Part shown: positions 18,615-25,791 of the stretch, in pieces | Layout: each line of letters opens with the position of its first letter | Position numbering within the stretch: the stretch's first letter is position 1 | Source of the DNA: Paenibacillus thiaminolyticus | GTDB taxonomy: Bacteria; Bacillota; Bacilli; Paenibacillales; Paenibacillaceae | DNA length: 64,000 nt | Direction of reading: 5' to 3' | Assembly (NCBI RefSeq): GCF_007066085.1 | Contig: NZ_CP041405.1 | Span: 1,798,001-1,862,000, forward strand | Program-made: the position numbers and the translations under genes | Notes under the pieces: generated by a model | Database searches by the model: none | Told to the model about the DNA's origin: nothing | Seen by the model: only the letters and a program-made list of their open reading frames with translations

Positions 18615-19150
18615 AAGATCCCCTCCTCAAGTTAAATGTTGTTCATGTATGTTAATTTGTGCGGGTAACAATGAAAACGGACATGCAGAAAACCTATTCC
18701 ATCGACAAAATTCCTCATGGAATCAATTAAATGTTAATTAATGCAATTACGATCCATTTTTTTACCAGATCAAATCTTTGGATAAAGGATATGCATTACA
18801 TTAGTGACAAAGAAGTATACGCTCGAGGAAAATAGTGGAATGCATTATTAAAAGCCTATCAAAGTGACAAATCGTAGTCAAGATATAAATATGTGATCCG
18901 GAAGGGGGATATTGCTAAACTTTATATAGAAGAGAAAGCAATTCCATAAAACGGTGTATGTTCCAGCACCAAACTTCTTCCTTCTCAATTTTCTTACTTA
19001 ACCGAAAAAACAGAAAAAAACTTCAAATCGGAAACACATATGAACTTGAACTGCAGAGGCCTGCTATGTCTGCTCCGGTAAAATTCTATGTAAAAAGGGT
19101 CTGCACTGCCTGCAAACCCGAATGTGTTTCCGCTTATGTTGGCAACTGGT
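18615..19150. other. AT-rich intergenic stretch upstream of oppA
   Basis: About 535 bp with no convincing gene. A 66-codon open frame on the plus strand at 18958-19158 lacks a ribosome binding site and runs through the inverted repeat at 19029-19132. AT-rich dyads such as AATTAAATGTTAATTAATG (18722-18741) may belong to the oppA control region. Confidence 0.4.
19029..19132. repeat. 11-bp perfect inverted repeat enclosing 82 bp
   Basis: CGGAAACACAT at 19029-19039 and ATGTGTTTCCG at 19122-19132 are exact complements. The enclosed sequence has further short dyads. It lies just past the stop codon of the MFS exporter gene and could be an RNA structure in its 3' end or a miniature mobile element. 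Confidence 0.5.
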
Positions 19151-20440
19151 TTATGTAGATACTCCGTCTTCATGGACTGTATTTGCCTGTTGTACCGTAG
19201 ATGTCTTATCAGTCAACGTTCGTAGCGGAGTAATACAGAAAGCACCCGCTGTGATCAGAATCAAACAAATTCCATACACACGAACGACAGATTGAAGTTC
19301 GACACCTAGATGCAACAGATACGACATCAGCGCCAAAGATAACGGAGTCAAAGCAGTCGATACAGATGTCATAATAGCTGTCACTTTACCCAGCATACGA
19401 GCCTCTGTCGTCTTCTGAATGTATGTAAAAATGGGAATATTGGATAGTTGAATCGAGTAGCCGATTGCAAAAAGCGCGCATACCGCCAGCGCAAACTGGT
19501 GTATGAAGCCGAGTGCGCTATAGCCGAGCACGACGACGGCCAGGAAGCACAGCATCATAAGCCCGGGACGAACAAACGTTTTGCACAATGAGGTCGTAAG
19601 CGCTCCCAGTATAAATCCGATGCCGAGCGAGATCTGCAGACAAGCAAGCACGAAGGCGCTGCCCTGCAAAATATCCCGGGCCATAATCGGAATCATGACT
19701 CCCATCGGCCCAGCGATAAAAAAATTCATTAGGAAACCAATTCCGGTGGTAATTGGCAAAATGCGATGTCCCCGAACATAGGCAAGCGAAGCGCGAAAGT
19801 CCTCCCATGGGGTTGTTGAGCGTGTGGATTCAACCTGCTGCGGCGGGGTTCGAACGCAAGCGATAAGCAATGAAGAAATGAGAAGCATTGCCATACAGAA
19901 CAAAAAAACGCCAGTAAATCCGATAGAAATAATTAATGTACTGCCTATGAGCGGCCCGATAATAAGGCTGTATTGCCCGGCCATCCGTAACAATCCATTC
20001 GCCCGCTGCAGCGAATCTTTATCGGTAATGGAGACGATCATGGAAGAATGCGCGGGACCGGAAAATGCGTCCATAATGCCAAACAGAAAGGAAACGATGA
20101 TCAGGAAAATCGGAGTAAGCGTATCGGTCAGATAACAAGTCAAAATGGACGCGATAAGAAGGAATTCCGACCACTGCGAGATAAGAACGACCAATTTCCG
20201 GTTTAACCGATCGGCAATAATTCCGCCATAGATCGTAAACAACAGGCGGGCGAACGTAGAGGCGAACAACATCATGCCCAAATAACTGCGCGACTCGTAG
20301 ATCGTGAGCATCAGCCATTCCACGGCGATGATATAAATAAAATAACCGGGACTGGAAATAAGGGCCGCCGTCAAAAAAAAGCGGTAATTGCGATTGCCCC
20401 AAATACCGGATTGGGGCGTGGCTTTCAAATGCTCGTCCAT
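19151..20440 (-). CDS. MFS transporter, likely exporter of the RiPP locus
   Basis: About 429 residues, 12 membrane segments. GGIIADRLNRKLVVL is the motif A equivalent, and the pattern resembles the DHA3/MFS_3 drug-efflux group. The start is the ATG at 20440 after GAAAGGACG; the six upstream codons form the ribosome binding site. It lies 190 bp behind the radical SAM gene on the same strand and in the same AT-richer island. I infer that it exports the modified peptide; self-resistance to another compound is the alternative. Confidence 0.8.
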   Translation of the reverse strand: MDEHLKATPQSGIWGNRNYRFFLTAALISSPGYFIYIIAVEWLMLTIYESRSYLGMMLFASTFARLLFTIYGGIIADRLNRKLVVLISQWSEFLLIASILTCYLTDTLTPIFLIIVSFLFGIMDAFSGPAHSSMIVSITDKDSLQRANGLLRMAGQYSLIIGPLIGSTLIISIGFTGVFLFCMAMLLISSLLIACVRTPPQQVESTRSTTPWEDFRASLAYVRGHRILPITTGIGFLMNFFIAGPMGVMIPIMARDILQGSAFVLACLQISLGIGFILGALTTSLCKTFVRPGLMMLCFLAVVVLGYSALGFIHQFALAVCALFAIGYSIQLSNIPIFTYIQKTTEARMLGKVTAIMTSVSTALTPLSLALMSYLLHLGVELQSVVRVYGICLILITAGAFCITPLRTLTDKTSTVQQANTVHEDGVST

Positions 20441-20630
20441 CGAACTACGTCCTTTCATAAAGCATTTCCATTTTCATCCCTCATTTTTGAATCAATATAT
20501 TCTATTCAATAATAAAAGTCAATATAATGGTCAAAGTATCATACTCAACTACAAAGGAAATGAACGAGATAGTCTCTGTTCGTTCCGCTGTTCACTACTT
20601 CGCTGAATCTCGTTGGTCTTATTAGGGAGG

Positions 20631-22010
20631 TCAGGCTTTGACCTTACTTTCGCATGTTGATGCATGGACTGAGTAATCTCCGTTAACGAGTTTCATATAT
20701 TTCTTCACATTCTTTTTTATTGGAGGGCATGGAGTTATTCCGGATTCGATACGTTTCAGCGGACAGGCGTTTCCTTGGCAAGACGGTCTAAAGAAGCATT
20801 TGGTGCATGCAGGGTCTTCATTAACGCCTCCTGTAGTCCATAGACTCCATTTCTCCTGATCGATTACTACATCACCGTTTTCTAAAATGTCGCCAACATG
20901 GTTATAAGGATTATTAAAAGCAACGGTACATTTATAGATCATTCCATCAGAGCCGATAACTAGAGAAGAAGGATTGGAAGCGTAGCATTCAGAGCCACCC
21001 GGTTGTAAATATTGCTTGTAATAATCGAAATTGAATCCTTCTTCTTTCGCTTTATCATAAAAAGTATATAATTCTTTCTTATCGCATAAATGGATATCGG
21101 AGGTCTGTTCTCTTTTTAAATTTTCAATCGATGAGAAATGCAAAGTAAAACGTGAATCCTCTACAAATAACTCTCCAATCATTGAAATATATTGATTCAT
21201 CGTCGTGGCTACTTCGTCATTAATATTTGAGCGTATAGTGACGTGAAATTTTTCGGGACTGTGTTTCATTTGAATAAGATTAGATAATATCGTGTCGAAT
21301 GTTTTTTCTCCTAATGTCCCCACCCGGTAACGGTCATGCGTTTCTGCTGTTCCGTCAAGCGTTATTTGGAATGATCTCACTTCATATTCCATTAGCTGCT
21401 CAAATTTATCTTTATCAAGTAAATAACCATTCGTCGTCATACCCGCTCGATAATGAACATTGTTTTTCTTGCAAATCTCTATGATTTGTGGCGACATTTT
21501 TTTGATTATATTAAATGATTTCAGTGGTTCTCCGCCAAACCAGTTAATTACCAGGCTATTATATCTCGGCAATGTTTTCTCCAAATACTTGAGAACGCCC
21601 TTTTGAACCGATTCCTTCATTTCCGATTTAACAAAATCCTCATAACAATAGACACAACGAAAATTGCAATCTTCATTCGGCATCAAGATAAGTTCAAGGG
21701 TCCGGTTAAAGGACAACAAATTATATTTTTGCGCGGTAGCCATTTGAAACTCATCTACACTCTCACGTACAAGAAAACCTTTTTGAAATAAAAAAGTTAT
21801 AATCTCAGAGTTCCTGTCATTATGTAATAATTCCACTGATTTTGATCTCAGTACACTCTTTACGCGCTCTGCTTGATCACCGTCAAAAACAGCGATTTTC
21901 CCGCGATAAGAATTATATAATCGGAGTCTGTCCCCATCTTGACTCATTACATTAAAACGTGACGGCTTAAGTATATTTTGTGCAACAGCAATTTCATCAG
22001 TTATAACCAA
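20631..22010 (-). CDS. Radical SAM/SPASM peptide maturase
   Basis: About 459 residues. The radical SAM motif is CNFRCVYC (Cys 115, 119, 122), followed by a partial TIM barrel with WFGGEPL and TTNGYLL. A SPASM domain follows (C-x13-G-x4-C ending in GMIYKC, then CTKCFFRPSCQGNAC and a final Cys in TPCPP), which holds two auxiliary 4Fe-4S clusters. The first 100 residues are a small domain that in relatives binds the precursor leader. Enzymes of this build install thioether or carbon crosslinks in ribosomal peptides. The start is the TTG at 22010, eight bases after GGAGG. The gene follows the 22-residue precursor. Confidence 0.88.
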   Translation of the reverse strand: MVITDEIAVAQNILKPSRFNVMSQDGDRLRLYNSYRGKIAVFDGDQAERVKSVLRSKSVELLHNDRNSEIITFLFQKGFLVRESVDEFQMATAQKYNLLSFNRTLELILMPNEDCNFRCVYCYEDFVKSEMKESVQKGVLKYLEKTLPRYNSLVINWFGGEPLKSFNIIKKMSPQIIEICKKNNVHYRAGMTTNGYLLDKDKFEQLMEYEVRSFQITLDGTAETHDRYRVGTLGEKTFDTILSNLIQMKHSPEKFHVTIRSNINDEVATTMNQYISMIGELFVEDSRFTLHFSSIENLKREQTSDIHLCDKKELYTFYDKAKEEGFNFDYYKQYLQPGGSECYASNPSSLVIGSDGMIYKCTVAFNNPYNHVGDILENGDVVIDQEKWSLWTTGGVNEDPACTKCFFRPSCQGNACPLKRIESGITPCPPIKKNVKKYMKLVNGDYSVHASTCESKVKA

Positions 22011-22034
22011 AATCAACACCTCCACCATTATGAA

Positions 22035-22074
22035 GTTACAGGAAGGAAGGATAGACATCCTCCCTTCCTGTAAC
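22035..22074 (-). promoter_or_regulatory. Long hairpin between precursor and maturase genes
   Basis: GTTACAGGAAGGGAGGAT pairs with ATCCTTCCTTCCTGTAAC (one G-U wobble), an 18-bp stem with a 4-nt loop. There is no T-run directly after it. It starts 24 bases past the precursor stop and ends 8 bases before the maturase ribosome binding site, so it is well placed to protect or process the precursor mRNA and lower maturase expression. Confidence 0.8.
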
Positions 22075-22098
22075 CGCTTTCTACAAAAGACAAAAAAA

Positions 22099-22167
22099 TT
22101 ACCCGCCACACTGCACATTAATGATAATATCTCCATCTCTATTGCTCATTGCAAACATCTCTTCCAC
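22099..22167 (-). CDS. RiPP precursor peptide with C-terminal NVQCGG core
   Basis: A 22-residue peptide, too short for most gene callers. The leader is MEEMFAMSNRD and the core region is GDIIINVQCGG. The single cysteine lies three residues after an asparagine (N-x-x-C) and is followed by two glycines. The GTG start lies 9 bases after AAAGGAGG, an excellent ribosome binding site, and a consensus promoter precedes it. The stop is 88 bp ahead of a radical SAM/SPASM gene on the same strand. A Cys-to-Asn thioether made by that enzyme is the simplest reading; it is an inference. Confidence 0.75.
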   Translation of the reverse strand: MEEMFAMSNRDGDIIINVQCGG

Positions 22168-22201
22168 CTCTTCACACCTCCTTTCACTATACTTATTTTG
22201 A

Positions 22202-22230
22202 AATATATCCCATGCATCAATTTATGTCAA
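22202..22230 (-). promoter_or_regulatory. Consensus promoter of the RiPP locus
   Basis: On the minus strand TTGACA (22225-22230), a 17-bp spacer and TATATT (22202-22207) match the housekeeping sigma consensus almost perfectly. Transcription should start near 22195, about 28 bases before the precursor start codon. Confidence 0.8.
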
Positions 22231-22267
22231 TATCACTATTAATATAGCAATTATTTAAAAATATTCC

Positions 22268-22294
22268 ATGAAAGTTGAACCATTGAACTTTCAT
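22268..22294. promoter_or_regulatory. Perfect inverted repeat upstream of the RiPP promoter
   Basis: ATGAAAGTT and AACTTTCAT are exact complements separated by 9 bp. It lies about 38 bp upstream of the -35 box, a usual place for an activator. It could instead be the end of the neighbouring IS remnant. Confidence 0.45.
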
Positions 22295-22338
22295 AATAGA
22301 AGGGAAGGATCGCCGCATGTACGAGCAAACTTCAAACT

Positions 22339-22542
22339 GTGCATTTGCGATTAATAGGTATGTCTGTACGCAAGATTGCCACGATCATCTGTCGTTCGGA
22401 GAAAACCATTCGCCTCTACATCTTCGCCTATGAAAAATAAGGTTTGTCGGGCCTGATCATGCGTTTCTCCCCCGGGCGCTCCCCACGACTAACGAAAGAA
22501 CAGCGGGAATTCGTCATCTTTTGTTGGAAGATGAATGCATGA
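22339..22542 (+). pseudogene. IS630-family transposase remnant
   Basis: The frame reads IGMSVRKIATIICRSEKTIR (helix-turn-helix of IS630 transposases), is cut by a TAA, and continues in frame as GLSGLIMRFSPGRSPRLTKEQ, the linker typical of the family, before a second stop. The DDE catalytic part is missing. Sequence up to about 22620 is probably part of the same decayed element. Confidence 0.7.
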
Positions 22543-22671
22543 TCCGCGATTATCAGGCCCTCCAACGAACGTGGGACGAACCGTCTCTGTGTGCGAATGG
22601 AGTCTGATAGCCAGCCTATTGCAGAAGCACAATCACAAATTTGCCATAGAGCCTAAAATGACCGATTCAGC

Positions 22672-22700
22672 TTGACTGTCTGCTTGACTTCACCGATAAT
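22672..22700 (+). promoter_or_regulatory. Promoter of the leader-peptide attenuator
   Basis: TTGACT (22672-22677), a 17-bp spacer and GATAAT (22695-22700). Transcription should begin near 22707 and read the leader ORF. Confidence 0.65.
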
Positions 22701-22748
22701 ATAGCTAGCCCACTTGGGAAATTTTTGTTCCTAAAGGAGATGTTTTCT

Positions 22749-22784
22749 ATGACTATCTATATGATATTGGTGGTTATTCCTTAA
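22749..22784 (+). CDS. Leader peptide MTIYMILVVIP
   Basis: An 11-codon ORF with a strong ribosome binding site (TAAAGGAGA, 8 bases away) and a stop just before a series of terminators. The hydrophobic ILVV before the end recalls the stalling segments of macrolide-responsive leaders (IFVI in ErmCL, IAVV in ErmAL). I infer that ribosome stalling here would prevent downstream termination. Not in any longer frame. Confidence 0.65.
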   Translation: MTIYMILVVIP

Positions 22785-22810
22785 AGTTCAATATCAGGCA
22801 TATGCCAAAA

Positions 22811-22834
22811 AACGGGATGGTTACCCGTCTTTTT
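22811..22834 (+). terminator. Attenuator hairpin 1
   Basis: ACGGG/CCCGT stem followed by CTTTTTG, 27 bases past the leader stop. GGTTAC in its loop can pair instead with GTAACC at 22851-22856, a possible antiterminator. Confidence 0.65.
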
Positions 22835-22878
22835 GCTGTGCCGCCAATCAGTAACCTTTCGTGAATACTGCTGAGAGC

Positions 22879-22913
22879 GGGATACGGTGGAGGTCGTATC
22901 TCTTTTTGTTTTT
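22879..22913 (+). terminator. Attenuator hairpin 2
   Basis: GATACG/CGTATC stem around GTGGAGGT followed by TCTTTTTGTTTTT. Confidence 0.65.
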
Positions 22914-22963
22914 AATGCCACGGTCAGCAGCTTCTTTAGAGGCTGCTTGTCCGTGGCATTTTT
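22914..22963 (+). terminator. Attenuator hairpin 3
   Basis: AATGCCACGG and CCGTGGCATT form the outer stem, with AGCAGC/GCTGCT inside, followed by TTTTT. It is the strongest of the three. Confidence 0.8.
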
Positions 22964-22996
22964 ACGCCCAAAAACAACTATTCTAAGGAGCGAAAT

Positions 22997-23222
22997 ATGT
23001 TAGATTTGAAGCAATATGGCTATGTAGAAGCTGACACGCCGAGAAGTGACTTAATACCCGGACGGGTAATATTACACGAGAAAAAGAGCGGTGCTTCCGC
23101 ATAGCAGCCATTCTCGAACAGGTTGTAGCAGCGAATTTCGACGTCAACCGTATCACGCGTTATTTGACCAGGCGCGGCAAAGCGGTGGCCAGCAGTCATC
23201 GCTGCTCAATGCGCTGATGGAG
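22997..23222 (+). pseudogene. Collapsed rsgA paralogue (ribosome-associated GTPase)
   Basis: After a good ribosome binding site (TAAGGAG) the frame starts MLDLKQYGYVEADTPRSDLI, then PGRV, which is the N-terminus of RsgA GTPases, and stops after 35 codons. Further RsgA blocks follow in changing frames: LEQVVAANFD, NRITRYLT, ARQSGGQ and finally SSLLNALM from the G1 region. At least one frameshift and two internal deletions are needed. The GTPase core is gone. Confidence 0.75.
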
Positions 23223-23255
23223 CAAACAAAAAAAGAAAATCGGAGGGTTCAAGAG

Positions 23256-24266
23256 ATGAGCGATTCCAAAATCAAAGTTGAAACACTAATAAGTGTTTTA
23301 AGCAAAATGCTCGGCGCAAACGTGATTCATGCCGACTACGAAGCCAAGCAGTTACACGGCGGTACAGTAGGGGATGTACGACTTGTCACAGGCATAGCCG
23401 CAACCGATACCGGCGGGAAACTGACGTATAATGTGGTTTTGAAGGTACAGAAGAGATGGGAGCGCCGTGGCGACCCCGATTCATGGCGCAGGGAGTATGA
23501 CCTTTACGCATCGGATTTAAGTGCGGCTTTCTCCCCTTCCTTTCGCTGGCCTGTGTGTTACCATGCGGAGTTGAACAATGATGAAACGCAATTATGGCTG
23601 GAATATATTGACGGTATATCAGGATTATACCTAACCGTAGAAATGTACGAACGTGCAGCCGAGGAATTAGGGCGATTCCAAGGCAAACTGTATGCCGAAC
23701 AGCCAACCCTGTTGCAAAACCTAACCAACCTAAGCAAAGTTGCGTTCATGAAAAACTACTATCTGCATTACAAGTCATGGAGTGAAGTCTATGATTACAT
23801 TCGTGGTCATGACTGCGAAATCCCAAGGCACTTGTGCAAAATGCTCATCGACGTTGATGAGAACACAGACGAAATATTCAATCGCATAGAAAAGCTGCCC
23901 ATCGTGCTGTGCCACAGAGATTTTTGGGTGACGAATATATTTTATTCAAACGATAAAATCGTACTAATCGACTGGGATACCACCGGATGGGGTTATATGG
24001 GCGAGGACATCGCAAGTCTTATAGCGGATGAACCAGACGTTAACCACATGGTTGAATACTACCAAAAATGCGTTCCGGCGTATTACAAAGGTTTCTCGGA
24101 ATATGCGGACATATCCCATATCTCGGATCATTGCGTTAGCGAGCTAATCCTTGTTATGTTCGGATACAGGCTTATAGAGTGGTACAAATTCGCTAAGTCC
24201 CCCGACGAAAAAGCGCTGCATCTCAATACCCTACAAAAAATCTATGAAATGAGGGATATTCCATGA
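23256..24266 (+). CDS. Aminoglycoside phosphotransferase-family protein
   Basis: A 336-residue kinase-like protein. The APH catalytic block is LCHRDFWVTNIF (Brenner motif HxDxxxxN) near residue 225, followed by VLIDWDTTGWGYMGEDIASLI, with the metal-binding Asp. The N-lobe has VVLKVQKRW as the likely ATP lysine strand. Relatives phosphorylate antibiotics or small metabolites; the substrate is not readable. The ATG follows CGGAGGG. It now lies directly behind the leader and terminators of the broken rsgA copy, so it may be expressed under that attenuator. Confidence 0.85.
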   Translation: MSDSKIKVETLISVLSKMLGANVIHADYEAKQLHGGTVGDVRLVTGIAATDTGGKLTYNVVLKVQKRWERRGDPDSWRREYDLYASDLSAAFSPSFRWPVCYHAELNNDETQLWLEYIDGISGLYLTVEMYERAAEELGRFQGKLYAEQPTLLQNLTNLSKVAFMKNYYLHYKSWSEVYDYIRGHDCEIPRHLCKMLIDVDENTDEIFNRIEKLPIVLCHRDFWVTNIFYSNDKIVLIDWDTTGWGYMGEDIASLIADEPDVNHMVEYYQKCVPAYYKGFSEYADISHISDHCVSELILVMFGYRLIEWYKFAKSPDEKALHLNTLQKIYEMRDIP

Positions 24267-24334
24267 AAAATTACCCTAAAATGGAAAAAGGAGATTCCGA
24301 ATGGATGATAGAGCAAGCAACTGACGTGGCATGA
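24263..24334 (+). pseudogene. Start of a truncated gene overlapping the APH stop
   Basis: A 23-codon frame (MKNYPKMEKGDSEWMIEQA and four more) whose ATG overlaps the TGA of the APH gene in ATGA, a sign of translational coupling. It ends where the IS256 remnant begins, so it is probably the 5' stub of a second gene of the operon. Product not recognised. Confidence 0.35.
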
Positions 24335-24344
24335 TGAAGCCAGT

Positions 24345-25290
24345 TGGCTTTCGTTATTACGGTAAAAAAGGCTGGCAGATTGTCCATCGCTGTCGCATCG
24401 TCAAAGCCCTCTTCCAAGACCCTCATGGCCTTTAGAGCTTTTCTTCAAATGTTTCTTGTGTCCGCTTTAGCAGTGTACGGGCACGGGTCTCGTCCACAGC
24501 TTCGTAGAAGGCCCTTACATGGGCCTTCTATTCGTCACGGCAAGATGTAGGAGCAGCATCCATTACGCATAAATTAGGTTTGGCACTGTTGCCAGGTTAT
24601 TCCTTGGAAATATTGCCGAATCGCTTTTACCAAACCACCGTGATGGTCGCTTGTAATGACATCAACACCATGCGACCCGCTTTTGAGGTGCGTATAGAAA
24701 GCTCCTCACGTTGCTGCTGACTCGGTATCATCTATGGTAAGTCCCAAGCCGTTCCCGGTACCCATCCGCATTAATCCCATTTGCATCATCACGCCACGTG
24801 AGCGCACACGACCGTCTTCCCGAACTTTGACGTACAGAGCGTCAGCAATAAGAAAGGGGTAGGCCTTGTCCAGTTTTCGGTTATTTCAACCTATACGAGG
24901 GGATCCAGTTGCTTGTAGAGCTCACTAACAGTCGATTTGGGAAGCTCCGTCCCGCACAGTTCTTCCGTGATATTGCTTACTTTTCGCGTTGAGCACCATT
25001 GAGTACCATCTCCATCATGGATAAGACAAGGGCTTGCTCACTGCGCTGGTACCGAGAAAAAAGTTCCGCAGAGAACCGACCGTTGTGGAAACGCGGCACT
25101 TGCAGGGTTAATTGCCCCACCCTTGTTGTCAGCCGATGAGGATATGATCCATTACGGTAACCTGCACTTTCTTCTGAGCGCTCATAGTGCCTCGCCTTTA
25201 GTTGTTCCGTTGCTTTTGCCTGCAAACTTGATTTAAGATGGACTCTAATAGGGCCGCTATTCCCGCATCTCTTGATTCGGATAAAAACAG
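24345..25290 (-). pseudogene. IS256-family transposase pseudogene
   Basis: On the minus strand, blocks typical of Mutator-type transposases appear in several frames: AGIAALLESILNQV, GYRNGSYPHRLTTRVGQLTL, RFSAELFSRYQRSEQALVL, NITEELCGTELPKSTVS, then the C-terminal VDETRARTLLKRTQETFEEK. Frameshifts and stops interrupt all of them, so the element is dead. Clear terminal repeats and target duplications were not found. Confidence 0.8.
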
Positions 25291-25330
25291 TTGATGAAAT
25301 AGATTTGTAAATCTAGAAAGGAGTCTTACC

Positions 25331-25702
25331 ATGTTACGATTAATCATTTTTACTTCACTGCTTCTCAGTATTTTTACTATTTCTAACAGACATGTCCCGA
25401 CTCTCGTCAATCTCTCGAATTCCTTTTTCATCATCGGGCTCGTCTATTTATGTATCGCTTTGTTTTGCCATGTCCGAAATATCGGATTTTTCAAATCTTT
25501 GAGTTACCATCTCCAGCGTAAAAGACAAGCCGAAGACGCGGCCAATCGCATCGATGCTGCAGGCGGAGAGTCAATGTCCAAGCCGAAGCTGCATGAACAT
25601 GCCGCCCGGATCGGCAGCGGCCCCTGGCCGAACCGGATGTTTTATCTGTTCGCGATTCCGCTGCTGCTCTGTTCATTCGCGCTTGCATACGCTTCCATGT
25701 AG
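25331..25702 (+). CDS. DUF3899-family membrane protein
   Basis: A 123-residue protein with three hydrophobic segments (about 3-18, 30-50, 103-122). NLSNSFFIIGLVYLCIALF followed by RNIGFFKSLSYHLQRK resembles DUF3899, a small-membrane-protein family of Firmicutes without a known role. The ATG follows AGAAAGGAGTC. Confidence 0.65.
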   Translation: MLRLIIFTSLLLSIFTISNRHVPTLVNLSNSFFIIGLVYLCIALFCHVRNIGFFKSLSYHLQRKRQAEDAANRIDAAGGESMSKPKLHEHAARIGSGPWPNRMFYLFAIPLLLCSFALAYASM

Positions 25703-25713
25703 CGCAATAACAA

Positions 25714-25752
25714 AATCCGGCCGACCGCATCGGTTGCAGTCAGCCGGATTCT
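25714..25752. terminator. Terminator between convergent genes
   Basis: AATCCGGC and GCCGGATT form the stem, with CTGAC/GACTG-type pairing inside; TCTTAT follows on the plus strand and TTTGTTATT on the minus strand. Confidence 0.7.
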
Positions 25753-25791
25753 TATCCGAGAGCTTGAACGGCGGATATCCAATCCGTTCCC

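Noticed and set aside
18958..19158. 66-codon plus-strand frame near the RiPP exporter
   Set aside because: No ribosome binding site, crosses an inverted repeat, and has no recognisable protein features.
22099..22136. Longest-frame start of the radical SAM gene at 22136
   Set aside because: The extra 42 codons overlap the precursor gene and the hairpin in another frame; the TTG at 22010 has the only good ribosome binding site.
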